64,000 bases of DNA, from assembly GCA_027924645.1 (NCBI GenBank), contig BSBN01000888.1:17992501-18056500 (forward strand), in the 5' to 3' direction. How positions within the stretch are numbered: the first letter of the stretch is position 1; each line of letters begins with the position of its first letter. Source of the stretch: Cunninghamia lanceolata (Eukaryota > Streptophyta > Pinopsida > Cupressales > Cupressaceae). Made by a program: the position numbers and the translations under genes. Below, one piece after another: positions 24,990-37,030 of the stretch. The notes below the pieces were generated by a model. The model saw only the letters and a program-made list of their open reading frames with translations. It made no database searches and was not told where the DNA came from.

Positions 24990-27530
24990 GGTTTCTTAAA
25001 GAAGTAGAAAGTCATAGTGTTGATCAACTCAGGTAGTACTCATAATTTCATCAACAAAAAGTTGGCAACTCATCTAAATTATTTTATATATCTATCCCTA
25101 GAGTTTCAGGTTTTGATTGTAGATGGTGGTACAGTTAGTTGTTCAGGGAAGTGTCATAGCATTAAATTAGCCATGGGAGATTATCAACTTGATACCCCAA
25201 TGTCTGCGATATCCATGGGTGCAACAGATATTGTTTTGGGAGTACAATGGCTTACTACATTGGGAACAATTGAGATGAACTTCCAAGAACTATTCATGAG
25301 ATTTCAATTAGAAGGAAAGGTAGTAGAGCTAAGGGAATTGAAAGAAAAATCCCCATAGATGCTAAGCTCTCATCAAATGCAAAATTTGCTTAAGAAAGGA
25401 GTGGATGGATTTGTGGCCCAACTATGTTCATTAGAAGTCTCTCAATCTAATGCTCCTACTCATCCAGATTTACAGGCAATAAATGATCATCACTCAGTGG
25501 TTCTTGGAGATATGCCTAAAGTACTTCCTCCTAAGAGGGATCATGTTCATGCCATACAACTAGTTCTAGGGAGCCAACCACATAACATCAAGCCTTATAG
25601 ATACCTACACATACAAAAAAGTGAGATAGAAAAAATTGTTGAGGAGATGCTAGAGACAGGAATTATCAGGCATAGCCAAAGTGCTTACTCCTCACCTATG
25701 GTGATGGTACATAAGAAGGATGAAACTAGGTGCATGTGTCTAGATTATAGAGTGCTCAACATGTACACCATTAAAGATAAGTTTCCTATTCCGGTCATTG
25801 ATGATTTTCTAGATGAATTGAATGGAGCTATGTATTTTACCAAGTTAGATCTTAGATCTGGTTATCACCATATTCAGATTAAGGAGGAAGATATTTTTAA
25901 GACAACATTTCAAACTCATGAGGGTCATTATGAATTTTTGGTGATGCCATTCAGTCTTACCAATGCACCATCTACATTCCAAAGTTTGATGAATTTCATT
26001 TTTAAGTTCTTGAGAAAGTTTGTGTTAGAGTTCTTTGATGATTTATTGATTTATAGAAAGACTTGGGAAGAACATTTACAGCATGTAGATCAAGCATTAC
26101 AATTACTTGAAGATCATCAACTCTACGCTAAGCCATCCAAGTATGCTTTTGGTCTTAAGGAGGTGGATTATTTGGGATACATAGTTTCACAAGAAGGAGT
26201 AAAGCTAGATCCTAACAAAATTAAGGCTATCATGGAATGGCCTATTCGAAAAACCATTAAGAAATTGAGAGGTTTCTTTGGATTGAAAGGGTACTATAGA
26301 AGATTTGTGAAGCATTATTGTCATATAGCAGCACCCCTCACCAATCTATTGAAGAAGGATTCTTTTCATTGGAATGAGTCCAGTAATGCAACATTTAAGA
26401 AATTGAAGGAGGCTATGTGTACAACTCCAGTGCTTGCCACTCTGGACTTCACCAAGGAATTCCTTATGCAATGTGATGCTTTTGGAAATGGGATAGGAGT
26501 AGTTCTCATGTAAGAAGGTCAACAAATTGCTTTTGAGAGTCATCAATTAAAGAGTAATAATCAACTCAAACCTATTTATGAGAAGGAAATGCTAGCGATC
26601 CTTCATATAGTTAAACAATTGAGGCCTTATCTAATGGGTCGACACTTCAAGGTTAAGACAGATCATGATAGCCTAAAATATTTTTTGGAACAAAGATTAT
26701 CCTCTGAAGAACAACAAAAATGGTTCACTAAGATGTTGGGATGTGACATTGAGATTGTATATAAGAAAGGGAAAGAAAATATTGTGGCAGATACACTTTC
26801 TATGAAGGATGAGAAAGATGAAGCCTTATTGTGTTCTTTTTCAATATTACAAGCAAATTGTGTGGAAGAAGCCAAAGTAGAGTGGAAAAATGATGTTGCA
26901 ACAAGTAATCTCATCCAACAATTAAAAAGTGATCCTAGTAGTTTAGATAAATTTTATTTGAAGGGGGATACTCTTTGGTATAAAGAGCACTTGTATCTCT
27001 GCAAGGATTCCTCTCTTAAACACAAGATTCTCACAGAGCTACATGAGTCCCCAGTTGGTGGTCATTCAAGATTTTTAAAGACGTGTCATCAGGTCAAGCA
27101 AGATTTGTTTTGGGAAGGGGTAAAAGGTGATGTTCAAAAAGTTGTGGCTGAATGTTTGATTTCTCAAAGAAATAAGGGGGAGACAATTAAGACACCAGGT
27201 CTCTTCTAGCCCTTAGCTATTCCTTGCCAGCATTGGGAAGAGGTATCCATAGACTTCATCATAGGGCTTCCCAAATCTAAAGGTCATAGTGTCATCATGG
27301 TAGTAGTAGATCGCCTCACTAAATATGCACACTTTATTGCATTATCACATTCTTTTATAGCAAGTGCAATGTCAAAAGTTTTTTTGGAGAATATCCAAAA
27401 GCTACATGGTACACCTAAGGCTATTGTCAGTGATCATGATCCTATCTTTACTAGTCACTTTTGGAAAATTTATTCTCATTTCTGGGTACTCAATTGGCTC
27501 ATAGTTCTTCATACCACCTTCAATTAGATT
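24990..27530 (+). pseudogene. Gypsy pol: protease, RT, RNase H, integrase
   Basis: A single reading frame carries pol, broken by TAG at 25356, TAA at 26511, TAG at 27207 and a final stop at 27525. Protease has LINSGSTHNFINKKL, where the catalytic Asp of D-S-G is Asn. RT has CLDYRVLNMYTIKDKFPIP, TKLDLRSGYHHIQI, the active-site region FFDDLLIY, and LDPNKIKAIMEWP. RNase H has FKVKTDHDSLKYFL. Integrase has HESPVGGHSRFLKT, ECLISQRNKG (second Cys of the zinc site is Ser), VDRLTKYAHFI and IVSDHDPIFTSHFW. After about 27500 the frame breaks and the integrase C-terminal part is scattered over 27580-28030. Confidence 0.9.
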
Positions 27531-27579
27531 GGCAAATTGAGGTTGTTAATAAGTGTTTGGAAGGATATCTATGTGTTTC

Positions 27580-28030
27580 ACTTTGGGTAGATTAGTTACC
27601 ACTTGTAGAATGGTGGTATATCACTTCTTTTCATAGCTCATAAAACATGCCTCCATTTTTGGCACTTTATGGATATCATCCTCCTTCCATCACATCATCA
27701 TTAAATGTGACACCAAGAGTTTAGGTAGTAGAGGACCACTTGCTTCATCAATAATAGGTACTTTTGGGACTCAAGGATAATTTAGCCATGGCACAAAATT
27801 GAATGAAACATCAGGCGGACCAACATCGTAGTGAAAGAAATTTTGAATTTGGGGATTGGGTCTTCTTGAGATTACAGCCTTATAAGAAAATCTCACTAAA
27901 GAAACAAAAAAGAATAATAAGTTGTCTCCAAGATATTATGGGCCATACCAAATCATGCAAAAGATTGGTAGTGATGCCTACAAGCTAGAGTTGCCACCAA
28001 CAACAAAGATACATCCAGTTTTTAATGTTT
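27580..28030 (+). pseudogene. Gypsy integrase C-terminal remnants
   Basis: Frames change several times but family text is readable: FHSSKNMPPFLALYGYHPPS-like around 27640-27680, ADQHRSERNFEFGDWVFLRL at 27815-27875, and AYKLELPPTTKIHPVFNVSY-like near 27977-28037. This is the end of integrase, including the GPY/F-type module before the chromodomain. Confidence 0.65.
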
Positions 28031-28079
28031 CTTATTTGAAGAAGGTAATTGGGCTTAATATTCCTACTCAAACAGTACT

Positions 28080-28323
28080 ACTAGAGCGCGATGAATAAGG
28101 AAGAATCATTTTGGAACCAGAGTGCATTCTTCAAACACACACGAAGAAGATGACGATTAGAACCCTCACTGAGTATCTCATCCAATGGAAGAATTTACCA
28201 GTTGAAGAGGCCAAATGGGAGGACAAGGAGTTCATTCAAAAGAATCCACACTTAGTTAGCATTGAGGACCATGCTTCTTTGAAGAGTGGAGCATACTATG
28301 CCCTTAATATTGGTGTATATTAG
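28080..28323 (+). pseudogene. Chromodomain at the gypsy C-terminus
   Basis: ILEPECILQTHTKKM is followed by RTLTEYLIQWKNLPVEEAKW and EDKEFIQKNPHL. The Y-L-I-Q-W-K aromatic cage region and the W-E-D turn are those of chromoviral chromodomains, which read histone marks and help steer integration. The frame runs on into the 3' LTR, which starts at about 28294. A TAA at 28096 precedes the domain. Confidence 0.8.
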
Positions 28324-28624
28324 GTTATGAATAGTTAGCTTGTGGCTATCTTAAATCCTAATTAAGTCATTTTATCATAATTACATTATTATTTAGTTAG
28401 ATAGGTCATACTAGGTCTTATATAAGGGTGTATCTATTCATTATAAGAATAATTAGTTATATATAGAAGGATGTGAGTCTTATTTCATCGTCATATTGTG
28501 AAGTGTGTTCTCATTGGAGATATTTGGAGGTTTCCCCCTCAAAGTGGCCTATTATTCTCAGTTATTATCAAGTATTTGTAGAATATGTAATATCTTCTTC
28601 AATTGTTTAAGTTATTTCATTACA
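28294..28624 (+). repeat. 3' LTR of the gypsy element
   Basis: Starts TACTATGCCCTTAATATTGG (the canonical TG is now TA) and ends GTTATTTCATTACA. A purine-rich stretch, GAAGAGTGGAGCA, lies just before it as the polypurine tract. Confidence 0.85.
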
Positions 28625-28629
28625 CACAT
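28625..28629 (+). repeat. Target-site duplication CACAT (right)
   Basis: Right partner of 23335-23339. The following bases GCTCTAATTTCC resume the copia RT on the minus strand. Confidence 0.9.
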
Positions 28630-31600
28630 GCTCTAATTTCCACCAAAGATGATATCATCAAAAAATACCTCACCAATCAAGATGTGTTCATGATCAAGTT
28701 TGAAATAAAGATTACTATTAGCAGTGCCTTTGCTAAAGCCTAACTTTAGCAGATACTTATCTAACCTTGTATACAAGGCTCTTGGGGATTGTTTAAGTCC
28801 ATACAATGCTTTCTTCAATCTGTAGACCATATCTCCTTGATCAAACAACTAGAATCCTTCTGGTTGCTCAATGTAGAATTCTTCTTCCAACTCTCCATTG
28901 AGGAATGCTGACTTGACATCCATCTGGTAAACATTGAAATCTTTGTAAGTAGCAAGGGCAAGAAATAATCTAACTGTTTCAATTCTTTCCACCAAAGGAA
29001 TTTTTTTTTTAGATCAATTCCCTCTACCTGAGAATTTCCTTTGCACACCAATGTTGCTTTGTTTCTCACTTCACTATCTTCATTTAATTTATTTATAGAA
29101 GACCCATTTAGTTCCAATTAGATTTTTGCCTTCAAGTCTAGGAAGAAGATCTAAAGTATGATTCTTTTCAATTTGCATTAATTCTTCTTCCATTGCTTTT
29201 ACCCAAATTTCAAGATCTAAAGTATGATTCTTTTCAATTTACATTAATCCTTCTTCCATTGCTTTTACCCAAATTTCATCATTACATGCTTCATTCACTG
29301 ATTTTGGTTCAATCTTTGAAATTAAACAATACTCCACTTGTTCTTCAACAATTTTTCTTCTAGTTTGAACACTTTTATTTCTATATCGTATGATCTGATC
29401 TTTAGAATGATTCAACCTTACATACCTGGGAGTTTGGGGATTTTCTTAAACTTCTGATTCTTGAACTTGTTCCTCAGCATTTTCATTAGCTTCTTGAGTC
29501 AATGGATTTTCCAGAGCAATCTGAATCTGAGTCTGAGATTGAACTTGTTTTTCATTTTCATCATCTGATTCATATCCACAAAACTTGGAAAGTTTCTACA
29601 TGCTTTCATCTACCTTGACATTAGCACGTTCAACAATCCTTTTCAATCTCTTGTTAAAGCACCGGTATGCCTTGCTTTGGTTGGAATAACCTAGAAATAT
29701 TCCTTCATCACACCTTGCATCAAACTTTCTTAAATCTTCATCTCTTTTGATATAGCATTTACTACCAAAAACTCTAAAGTATTTCAGAGTAGGAGCATTA
29801 CCAAACCATAGTTCATAAGGAGTTTCACTAGTATTACCTTTGATCTACACCTGATTAAGAGTGTAGATAGTAATACTCACAGCCTCTCTCCAATAGACAT
29901 GTGGAACATTTTATTCCATCATCATGGTTCTAGCAACCTCTTGAATAGTCTGATTCTTCCTTTCCACAACTCCATTCTGCTGACGAGTCCTAGGAGAAAA
30001 TAACTATCTTCTTATTCCATGCTTTTTACAAAATGCATTAAACTCATTGGAGGTAAACCCTCCACCTCTATCAGATCTCAGACACTTTATCTTTACACCA
30101 ATCTCATTCTCCACCCTAGCCTTGAACACCTTGAATTTGTCAAGAGCCTCTGAATTCTCTCTCAAGAAAGTGATCCACATCATCTAGGAGTAATCATCAA
30201 TCAGCAACATAAATTATTTGTCTCCTTGCAAACTCCTAACTCTAGCAGGACCACACAAATCAATATGCACAAGTTCCAACAATCCACTTGAAAATTGTTC
30301 TTTACTTTTGAATGTATTTCTACTCTGTTTGCCCAACTGACATTCCTTACACATGCTATTAGTGGGTTTTAAAAGCTTTGGAAGATCTCTCACAACCTGA
30401 GTAGTACTTATCTTGACAATATTATCAAAATTTACATGACACATTCTCCTATGCCATAACCAACTTTGATCAATCTGAGCAATCAAACATCTTTTATCAG
30501 TGCAACTTAAATGAAAGATATTACCTCTAGTCTATGTACCAGATGCAATCTTAGTTCTGGAGCTTTCCAAGATTCTACATTTTTGATCCTTGAATCGGAG
30601 ATCATACCCTTTGTCAACCAACTACCCAACACTAAGAAGATTATGCTTCAACCCTTCTACATACAAAACATCATCAGTGTTGTGCTTGCCATCAAAAGAG
30701 ATGGATCCTCTTCCACAGATTCTGCCAACTGAATTGTCTCCAAACTTCACAATTCCACATTCATATCTTTCCATACTTACAAACTTACTTTTATCATCTG
30801 TCATGTGGTGAGAACATCCGTTGTCAATCACCCATTCATCCTTTTCTTGAACCTGAGTAGCCAAGGCACTTTCCACATTCATATAGATAGCAAATTCAGT
30901 AGGCACTGGATTTTCTTCTTTGATAGCAATGAACACCCATTCATTTCCAGATGTACTTCCCTTCTCAAATTCATTACCTCTAACTCCTTCATAAGCAACT
31001 TCTTGCACATAGTAACATTTCTTCTGAAACCTAGGTTTGTTAGGGTTTGGCTTTGAAACCCTCTCCGGACATCTGGAGGCAAAATTACGAATCTTATTGC
31101 AAGAAAAACATTTGAAAGGCAACTTTCCTTCATACTTACTAGATCCTCTTGGTAATCTTTTGGCAATAAGGGCTTCAATTTCTTCAAGTTCCTTCTTTGT
31201 TTTCTCATATCTAGTTAGTCTTCTTGAAGAGCTTTCACCTAGATCAAATCTTTACTTCCCAGAAACACTGGCCTTAAAAGCATATTTTGATTTAGGAAGG
31301 GAATCACCAAACTTACTCATTTCAAAGGCTGAAAGCTTGCCAACCAATTGATCCCTTGTAACAGTTGTCACAGTCCTGATCTCCTAAACAGGACCAACTC
31401 TATGCTTGTATGAAGCAAGTAAGGATCTGAGTAGCTTGCCAACAATATTTGATTCTTCCAATTTTCCACTAGCACACCTGATACTACACACACATTCATT
31501 CACTTTCTACATGTAGGAAGTGATTTATTCATCTTTACTCATCCTCAAACTTTTGTATCTACCTTTCAGGCTCTGTAACTTAGCACAATTGACGTATGCA

Positions 31601-31950
31601 TCACCTTCATATAGACTTTCCAACTTATTCTAGATTTCATGAGAAATTTTCAATTCCAAGACATTTATCATTTCTATATCAGTCAGGGCACTTAACAATG
31701 CTTCTTAAGCCTGAATGTTGTTTTCAGCATATTTGAGTTCATCTAGAGTTGAAGGACCTTTCTTCGGGGCTTATACTCATCCTTTGTTATCAACCAATAA
31801 GTATCACCCATGCATTACAAATGGCACTCCATGCGACTCTTCCAAAGAGAGTAATTTGATCCATCAAATCTATGACTATCCTTCTTGTAAGTCAACATCC
31901 TGGATCTCCTCAAATGGTCAAGCTTCTTTTAGAGGAACTGGTTTAGATAC
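28630..31950 (-). pseudogene. Copia element: gag, protease, integrase and N-terminal RT
   Basis: Read leftward from 31950. Gag has FDGSNYSLWKSRMECHL near 31830 and a knuckle CFSCNKIRNFASRC near 31110, where the zinc-binding His is Asn. Protease has WVIDNGCSHHMT near 30820 (D-S-G now D-N-G). GAG-pre-integrase has WLWHRRMCHVNFDNI near 30455. Integrase has LVHIDLCGPARV, SDRGGEFTSNEFNAFC near 30070, PRTRQQNGVVERKNQT near 29960 and the C-terminal FRVFGSKCYIKRDED near 29740. RT has GTKWVFYK, YRLKKALYGLKQSPRALYT and ending FFDDIIFGGN, the position of the catalytic Y/V-D-D. Numerous stops interrupt it. The gypsy element at 23340 separates it from its C-terminal part. Confidence 0.9.
29146..29277 (-). 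repeat. 66 bp in-frame tandem duplication in the copia pol gene
   Basis: 29146-29211 and 29212-29277 are near-identical 66 bp copies of a 22-codon stretch upstream of RT (IWVKAMEEELMQIEKNHTLD). The copies differ at a few positions. One difference turns LMQIEK into LM-stop-IEK by CAA to TAA. Confidence 0.9.
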
Positions 31951-31954
31951 CAAT
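31940..31954 (-). other. Degenerate primer-binding site of the copia element
   Basis: Directly inside the right LTR the minus strand reads TTGGTATCTAAACCAG. The first seven bases of the initiator-Met site (TGGTATC) are kept and the rest is altered. Confidence 0.6.
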
Positions 31955-34900
31955 TGTTGAAATTAGGGCAAGCAATTGAGAGGGGGGGTGAACCAGTTGT
32001 CACAAATCTTTATCTTTTGCTGCATTTAATCTTCTTTAACACTTATAAACAGATTAATGATAACTTCATGAAAGCATGAATCAACAACACAAGAGTAGAT
32101 ACATAATAAACACACATAACACCAGGATTTTTATGTGGAAACCCTGTTAAGGGAAAAACCACGGTGGGGATTAACCCACAAGATTTATTCTTTGTTAAAA
32201 GAATAGAAAATGGGAAGGCACTTGCCTTCAGGTGCACTACCTAGAGCTCACTGCTCAAAGGAGGCTCACTGCCTACAACAACATTTACGATGTTAACACT
32301 AAAAGATTGAACTGAGAAACAACATCTTCTTCATGCAAGGTTCAGTTCCATTGAAGTACGCAACACCTCTACTCTGCCCCAACTCACTTCCTCACTAGAT
32401 CCACATCTTCGCTACTTGCTTTCTTTTCCATGAGTTCACAACATTATTTTTCTTTATAAAATTAATATTTTATTTGAAGTTACTTAAGTTGGTATTAAAA
32501 CACTTTCTAAATTAAAATGTTATTGTACACACACATTTAAAAAGTGCAAGTGCAAGCATTTAATATTGTTAAGTGTGACTATGTACACATAAACTTGCAT
32601 TTAATAAAATTAGGCTAGGCCTAATTGATGTAAGGGCTTTAAAAGGAAGCCTGAGAGTCTTTGTTATGTATGTTCTTGATGATTTTCAGATACTTGGTAT
32701 TGGGTTTGTGTCTTTTGACAAATTGTATCCAACTAATTGACAAGGTGATGTTCCCTTCCATTTGCTGAACCGAGGAGATGTTCCCTTCGTGAATTGTAGA
32801 GGTGAAATCATCTCAGATTTCACAACTGAGCTTCAAAGTGTATTTGGTTCAATTGTTGGGTTTCTGATATTTGGTCAGAGACCATTTGTGAGTTTCATTG
32901 AAGATCTATGTTTGTAGACATTATTGAATAATCTGAGGATATATATGCTAATTTGAGGATTGGGTTTTATATGCAAATTTTATTAGCTTTATTTTTTATA
33001 TTTGCAAATTCATTAATTTGTGAAGAAATATAAATTTGTAAAGATGGATTGATATTCTGGCACTTTGTTGTGGCATGTTGCTTAACAAGTTTATCTATTT
33101 AAGTGAGAAGAGATTATATTGAGGATAGTTATGGCAGTCATATTCTGTGAGATGATCATATAATTTTATCTTATTGTTATGTGCTTGCTTAAACCAACCA
33201 TCCCATATCTTCCTTGGCATTACTTGAAGAAGCTGTGTGGATTATTTGGAACACTGTTGCACATTATAAGGGATATAGAAGTGTAGATAAAAGGAATGAA
33301 TATTAGATATGGCACCAAAAAGGAATCGTTGGAAACACTAAAGGAAGATCCAATTAAATATGTTGCTAGTTATCGCTGGTAAAAGAAATGGAAGCGACTT
33401 GGAAATTTCATAAGGGAATCATGGATTTTGGCTCTTTCTAATAAAGTCTATTGCATTATGGGTAAGGAGATTATAAGTCTTAAATGAGTTTGTGGAAACA
33501 TAGGAAGGACTTCATCTTTTAATCTTTGGAGTTGGAGATTATAATATGTGCTAGGTGGTGGATTGTGGGACCCATTGACCCATTCAAGTTTATGCCTTCA
33601 TGCTTATATTGGTTGCAAGTTTTATATTAGCTGATATCAAGATTTGTGGGACTCATGTAAATTCTATGCTACCTTCTATGTCCCCTTTGATCTTTATTTG
33701 GAGATGTAGGGCCCATTAATATGATTTGGGATTAAATTATAGAATCTAGCTTTCAAATAGACACAGCCAAGAAGGAGTATATACAGTTTATAGATTTGTG
33801 GTTTAAAAGAGTGATATTGGTATTTGCCGCCTAATAGGAGACAAACTTTGATAACAAAAGCTTAGTCAGCCAATTCCAAGTTTTAATATTGTATCGAGTA
33901 GATTCAGGGGTCTTCTAGTTGCATACAAGAGAACTAGTGGTTGGTGGGACCCTAGAAGCACTAAGACAAGTTTACATTGCAAAGGAATCCATGGAAAAGA
34001 TTTGTGGTTTTTGAGTTTACATTTGTTGTCGATAAAAAGGAAACAAAATTTGACAAGTGTGGGACCCCCATTCTAATTAGCTCGTCAATAGGAGAATTCA
34101 TTAGACTTGAAGGGGAAGCAATGCAATTTTAAGACTTAGAATGATTTTTACTGTGATCTTTATTGTATTGACTATAGCTTCCATTAGAAAAGGATCACTG
34201 TTGTTGTGGTGGCATATTGAAGAAGCAAACTCTCATTAAGGATAGTGAATCATTAAATGTAGTTAGGAATCTGTGGGCAGTGATCAGTGTTGAATATATT
34301 ACTGTATAGTCCTTGGTCCATTGTCATCCATCTATGGTATGTATTATCTCTATTTGTAAATAGCAGTATAGATAATTGAATTGGATGTCATTAAGCCCTC
34401 CAAATAAATTGTAGTAGGATACTGACTTTTGACAGTGAGGTCTGAAATAGTTTCAATCAATCTATTTGCTATCAAATTGTATGTCCAATGAATATTATTC
34501 ATTTCAAGTAATGGTAGTTGTTTGCCATCAATATTTTGGCATATGCTATTCTACATTTCATGTTGTTGAAACACAAATTGAAGGTGCAAAAATAAAGTTA
34601 GATTTCAGACCTAGGATTTGACTAATAAAATTACAAGATTGAGAAAATTGCCTTTAATAGTCAAAATTTTAGCATATATCCTAGAAGAGATAGTTTATTT
34701 ATACATGTCATCGACTTTGGAATGAACATCAAAGTTGGCCAAACAATCATCTATTTGGAACATTCTCCAAGATAGGTATTTCAAGAAATTACAATCACAA
34801 GACTTAATATGTTACATGCCAACCACTACACTGTTAGCCAAACATAACTGGTACTCAAATCTTCCTCGAACATCATGCCATGCTCCATAAAACTTCTCTT

Positions 34901-35653
34901 AGATCATCCACAACATGTACCATGCATTTGATCTACCAAAACTAGGAAGAATAGCAACACCCAACGAGAAGTCTTTATCTATGAGCTCAATCCTCAATGC
35001 AGACCATCAAAACAATAAGCACCTGATTCAGAGACCACCACAAGCACAATGAAATCAACAGTAACAATTGCACCACCTCAGATCACCAAAAACACATGCC
35101 CCTTCATCTAAGAACTCAAGAACACCAACTTTCATGACTGTCACACTAGAAAGATTGCTTGTGGACCTCCAAACCATGAACCACTTGAGTTGAGGATACA
35201 TAAAGACATCCCAAACACACCTCTAGATCTACAGATCATAATATTCCAATGCAGATCAATCCATACCAAATTTTTATCACTCTTTAAATTCTGAACAACT
35301 GCAAAACCTAGTTCTACTCAGATGGCCATAACATCACCAATTTTCCATGTGGAGCTCTTAAATCTTGACTGGAGCAACTTCAAACAATCCTCTATAAACC
35401 TTATAATCTGCAGACTCTGATCTTCATCTTACTGGGAATGCAGAGCGATCTACTTCACTGAACGACACTGTCTTCACTGTCTCTGATAGAGAGATATGTA
35501 ACTCACTTGTTTCTTCCAGAGAAGCTAATTTTATCAATATCCTCAACATACAAGTCTTCTAAACAAGCAATAGAATAATATACAGTTGACACTAATGACA
35601 ACAAGGATATGTTGACATCAATGACAACACCGATTAGGCACATATTTGTAACA
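31955..35653 (-). repeat. 5' LTR of the minus-strand copia element, split by an insertion
   Basis: The plus-strand sequence starts TGTTGAAATTAGGG and ends ATATTTGTAACA, matching 20643-22091. The match breaks at 32444-32449 and resumes at 34695. Without the insertion the LTR is 1448 bp, against 1449 bp for its partner. Confidence 0.9.
32450..34694. mobile_element. 2245 bp insertion of unknown class inside the copia LTR
   Basis: The left LTR copy is continuous across this point (ACAACACTTATTTATACATG), while here the match stops after TTATTT (32444-32449) and restarts at TTATTT (34695-34700), so a 6 bp target duplication is likely. The insert begins TTCTTTATAAAATTAATATT and ends CCTAGAAGAGATAGT. 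It has neither TG...CA LTR ends nor visible terminal inverted repeats, and no poly-A end. No reading frame is recognisable. GGGCTTTAAAAGGAAGCC near 32634 could be a TATA region. GTGGGACCCAT and GTGGGACTCAT recur at 33567 and 33648. A solo remnant, an unautonomous DNA transposon or a captured genomic fragment are all possible. Confidence 0.65.
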
Positions 35654-35658
35654 AAAGC
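35654..35658 (+). repeat. Target-site duplication AAAGC (right)
   Basis: Right partner of 20638-20642. Confidence 0.9.
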
Positions 35659-37030
35659 ATGGTTGGTTGTGAAAGGATACTCTCAATTTGAGGGTGTTGA
35701 TTATGGTGAGATGTTTTTGCTAGCTGCAAAAATTACATCGATTATATTTTTATTATATATTGTTGTAGCTTATGAATTATTGGTCAAGCAAATGGATGTG
35801 AAAATGGAATTCCTTCATGGTGACTTGGAGGAGGACATTTATATGACATGGATAGAGCACTTTGTTGTTAAAGATAAAGAAACTTTCATTTGTAAGTTGA
35901 AGAAATCCTTATATGGTTTGAAATAGAGTCCTAGGATGTGGTACTAGATGTTTGATATATATGTGTTGAGTTTGAGTTTTTAACTTTCTAAATATAATTA
36001 GTGTGCTTATCATAAATATGATGATGATCATTTCCTTGTTATTGCTTTATACATTGATGACATGTTATTTATTAGCAAAGGAAAATGTTTGATTTCAAAA
36101 TGTAGATCTCAACTCTCTACAGAGTTTCAAAGGAAAGATCTTAGTGCAATGAAACACATTCTTGGGATATAGATCATAAGGGATACACGAAATAGAAATC
36201 TTTAGCTAGGTCAGAGAAAGTATGTGAATTCAGTTTTCTGAAGGTTTAACATGTAGAATTGTAGAACATTATGTGTTCCTATGACATGGTCTAAACAAAT
36301 TTATCTATAACATATTGTCCTACATCCCCTTCAAAGGTTGAATACATGAGAAACCTTCCTTACCTAAGTGTTGGAGATAGCTTAATGTATGTTATGGTCT
36401 ATACAAGACCAAATGTTTCCCAAGTAGTGTGATTACTTAGCAGATAAAAGTCTAATCATGGAATAATTCCTTGGGAGGTAGTCAAAAGAGTCTTTAAATA
36501 TTTGTGAGGTACCTCAGAGTATTCCTTGAGTTCTAATGATACTAGATATGGGAATTCCCTAGACATTCATGGTTATGTGGATTTAGACTAGGTAGGTGAT
36601 GTTGATAGTAGAATATTTACTAGTGCTTATGTTTCTACTTTATTCAATGGTACAATCAGTTAGATGAGTAAGCAACAGGATGTGGTCACGTTGTCCACTA
36701 CATACTCTAAGTATATGGTGTAACTCATTCCTATAAATAATCCATTTTTTAGAGATTATGTTTAGATATTGGGTTGAAATAAGGTGCAATGAAAATTTAT
36801 TATGATAGTTAGAGTGTAATATATCTTGCTAAAAATCTAACTCTTCATGGAAGGACCAAGCATATTGATGTTCAGTATATTTTTGTAAGAGATATGGTCA
36901 AGGATGGTAGGATGAAGATGGAAAAGATATAAACTTTGACGAATGTTAAAAATTCATTGACCAAACTTGTGAGTGCAAAGAAGCTTAGATGGTGTTCAAC
37001 ATCTATGGGGCTCTCATCCCTTAGTAGTTG
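35659..37030 (+). pseudogene. Old Ty1/copia element: rest of RT and RNase H
   Basis: Continues the polyprotein cut at 20642. RT has [49 protein letters not shown] at 35925, and the active-site region LYIDDMLFISKG near 36050. RNase H fragments follow, with a terminal GRTKHIDVQYIFVRDMVKDG near 36850 and NSLTKLVSAKK near 36950. Stops are frequent after 35926. The 3' LTR should start shortly after (for example TGTTAGGGAATTAGG at 37087), but I could not match it to the 5' side. Confidence 0.85.

Larger units (their letters stand above)
23340..28624 (+). mobile_element. Chromodomain Ty3/gypsy retrotransposon, complete but dead
   Basis: A 5285 bp plus-strand element with short LTRs (337 and 331 bp), CACAT duplications, a perfect initiator-Met primer site, gag, protease, RT, RNase H, integrase and a C-terminal chromodomain. 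The short LTRs, small size and chromodomain suggest the Reina type of chromovirus; that clade label is inference. The LTRs differ at about one base in ten by eye. It interrupts the RT of the minus-strand copia element and therefore inserted later than that element. Confidence 0.9.
20643..35653 (-). mobile_element. Full-length minus-strand Ty1/copia retrotransposon, itself interrupted twice
   Basis: The element is bounded by AAAGC duplications and has long terminal repeats at 20643-22091 and 31955-35653. Minus-strand order from the right is LTR, primer site, gag, protease, integrase, RT, RNase H, polypurine tract, LTR, which is copia order. It spans 15011 bp. Removing the gypsy insertion (23340-28624 plus one CACAT) and the 2.2 kb insertion (32450-34694 plus TTATTT) leaves 7470 bp, a normal copia size. 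The LTRs differ at roughly one base in ten by eye, so it is not recent. It sits inside the RT of an older plus-strand copia element. Confidence 0.9.
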
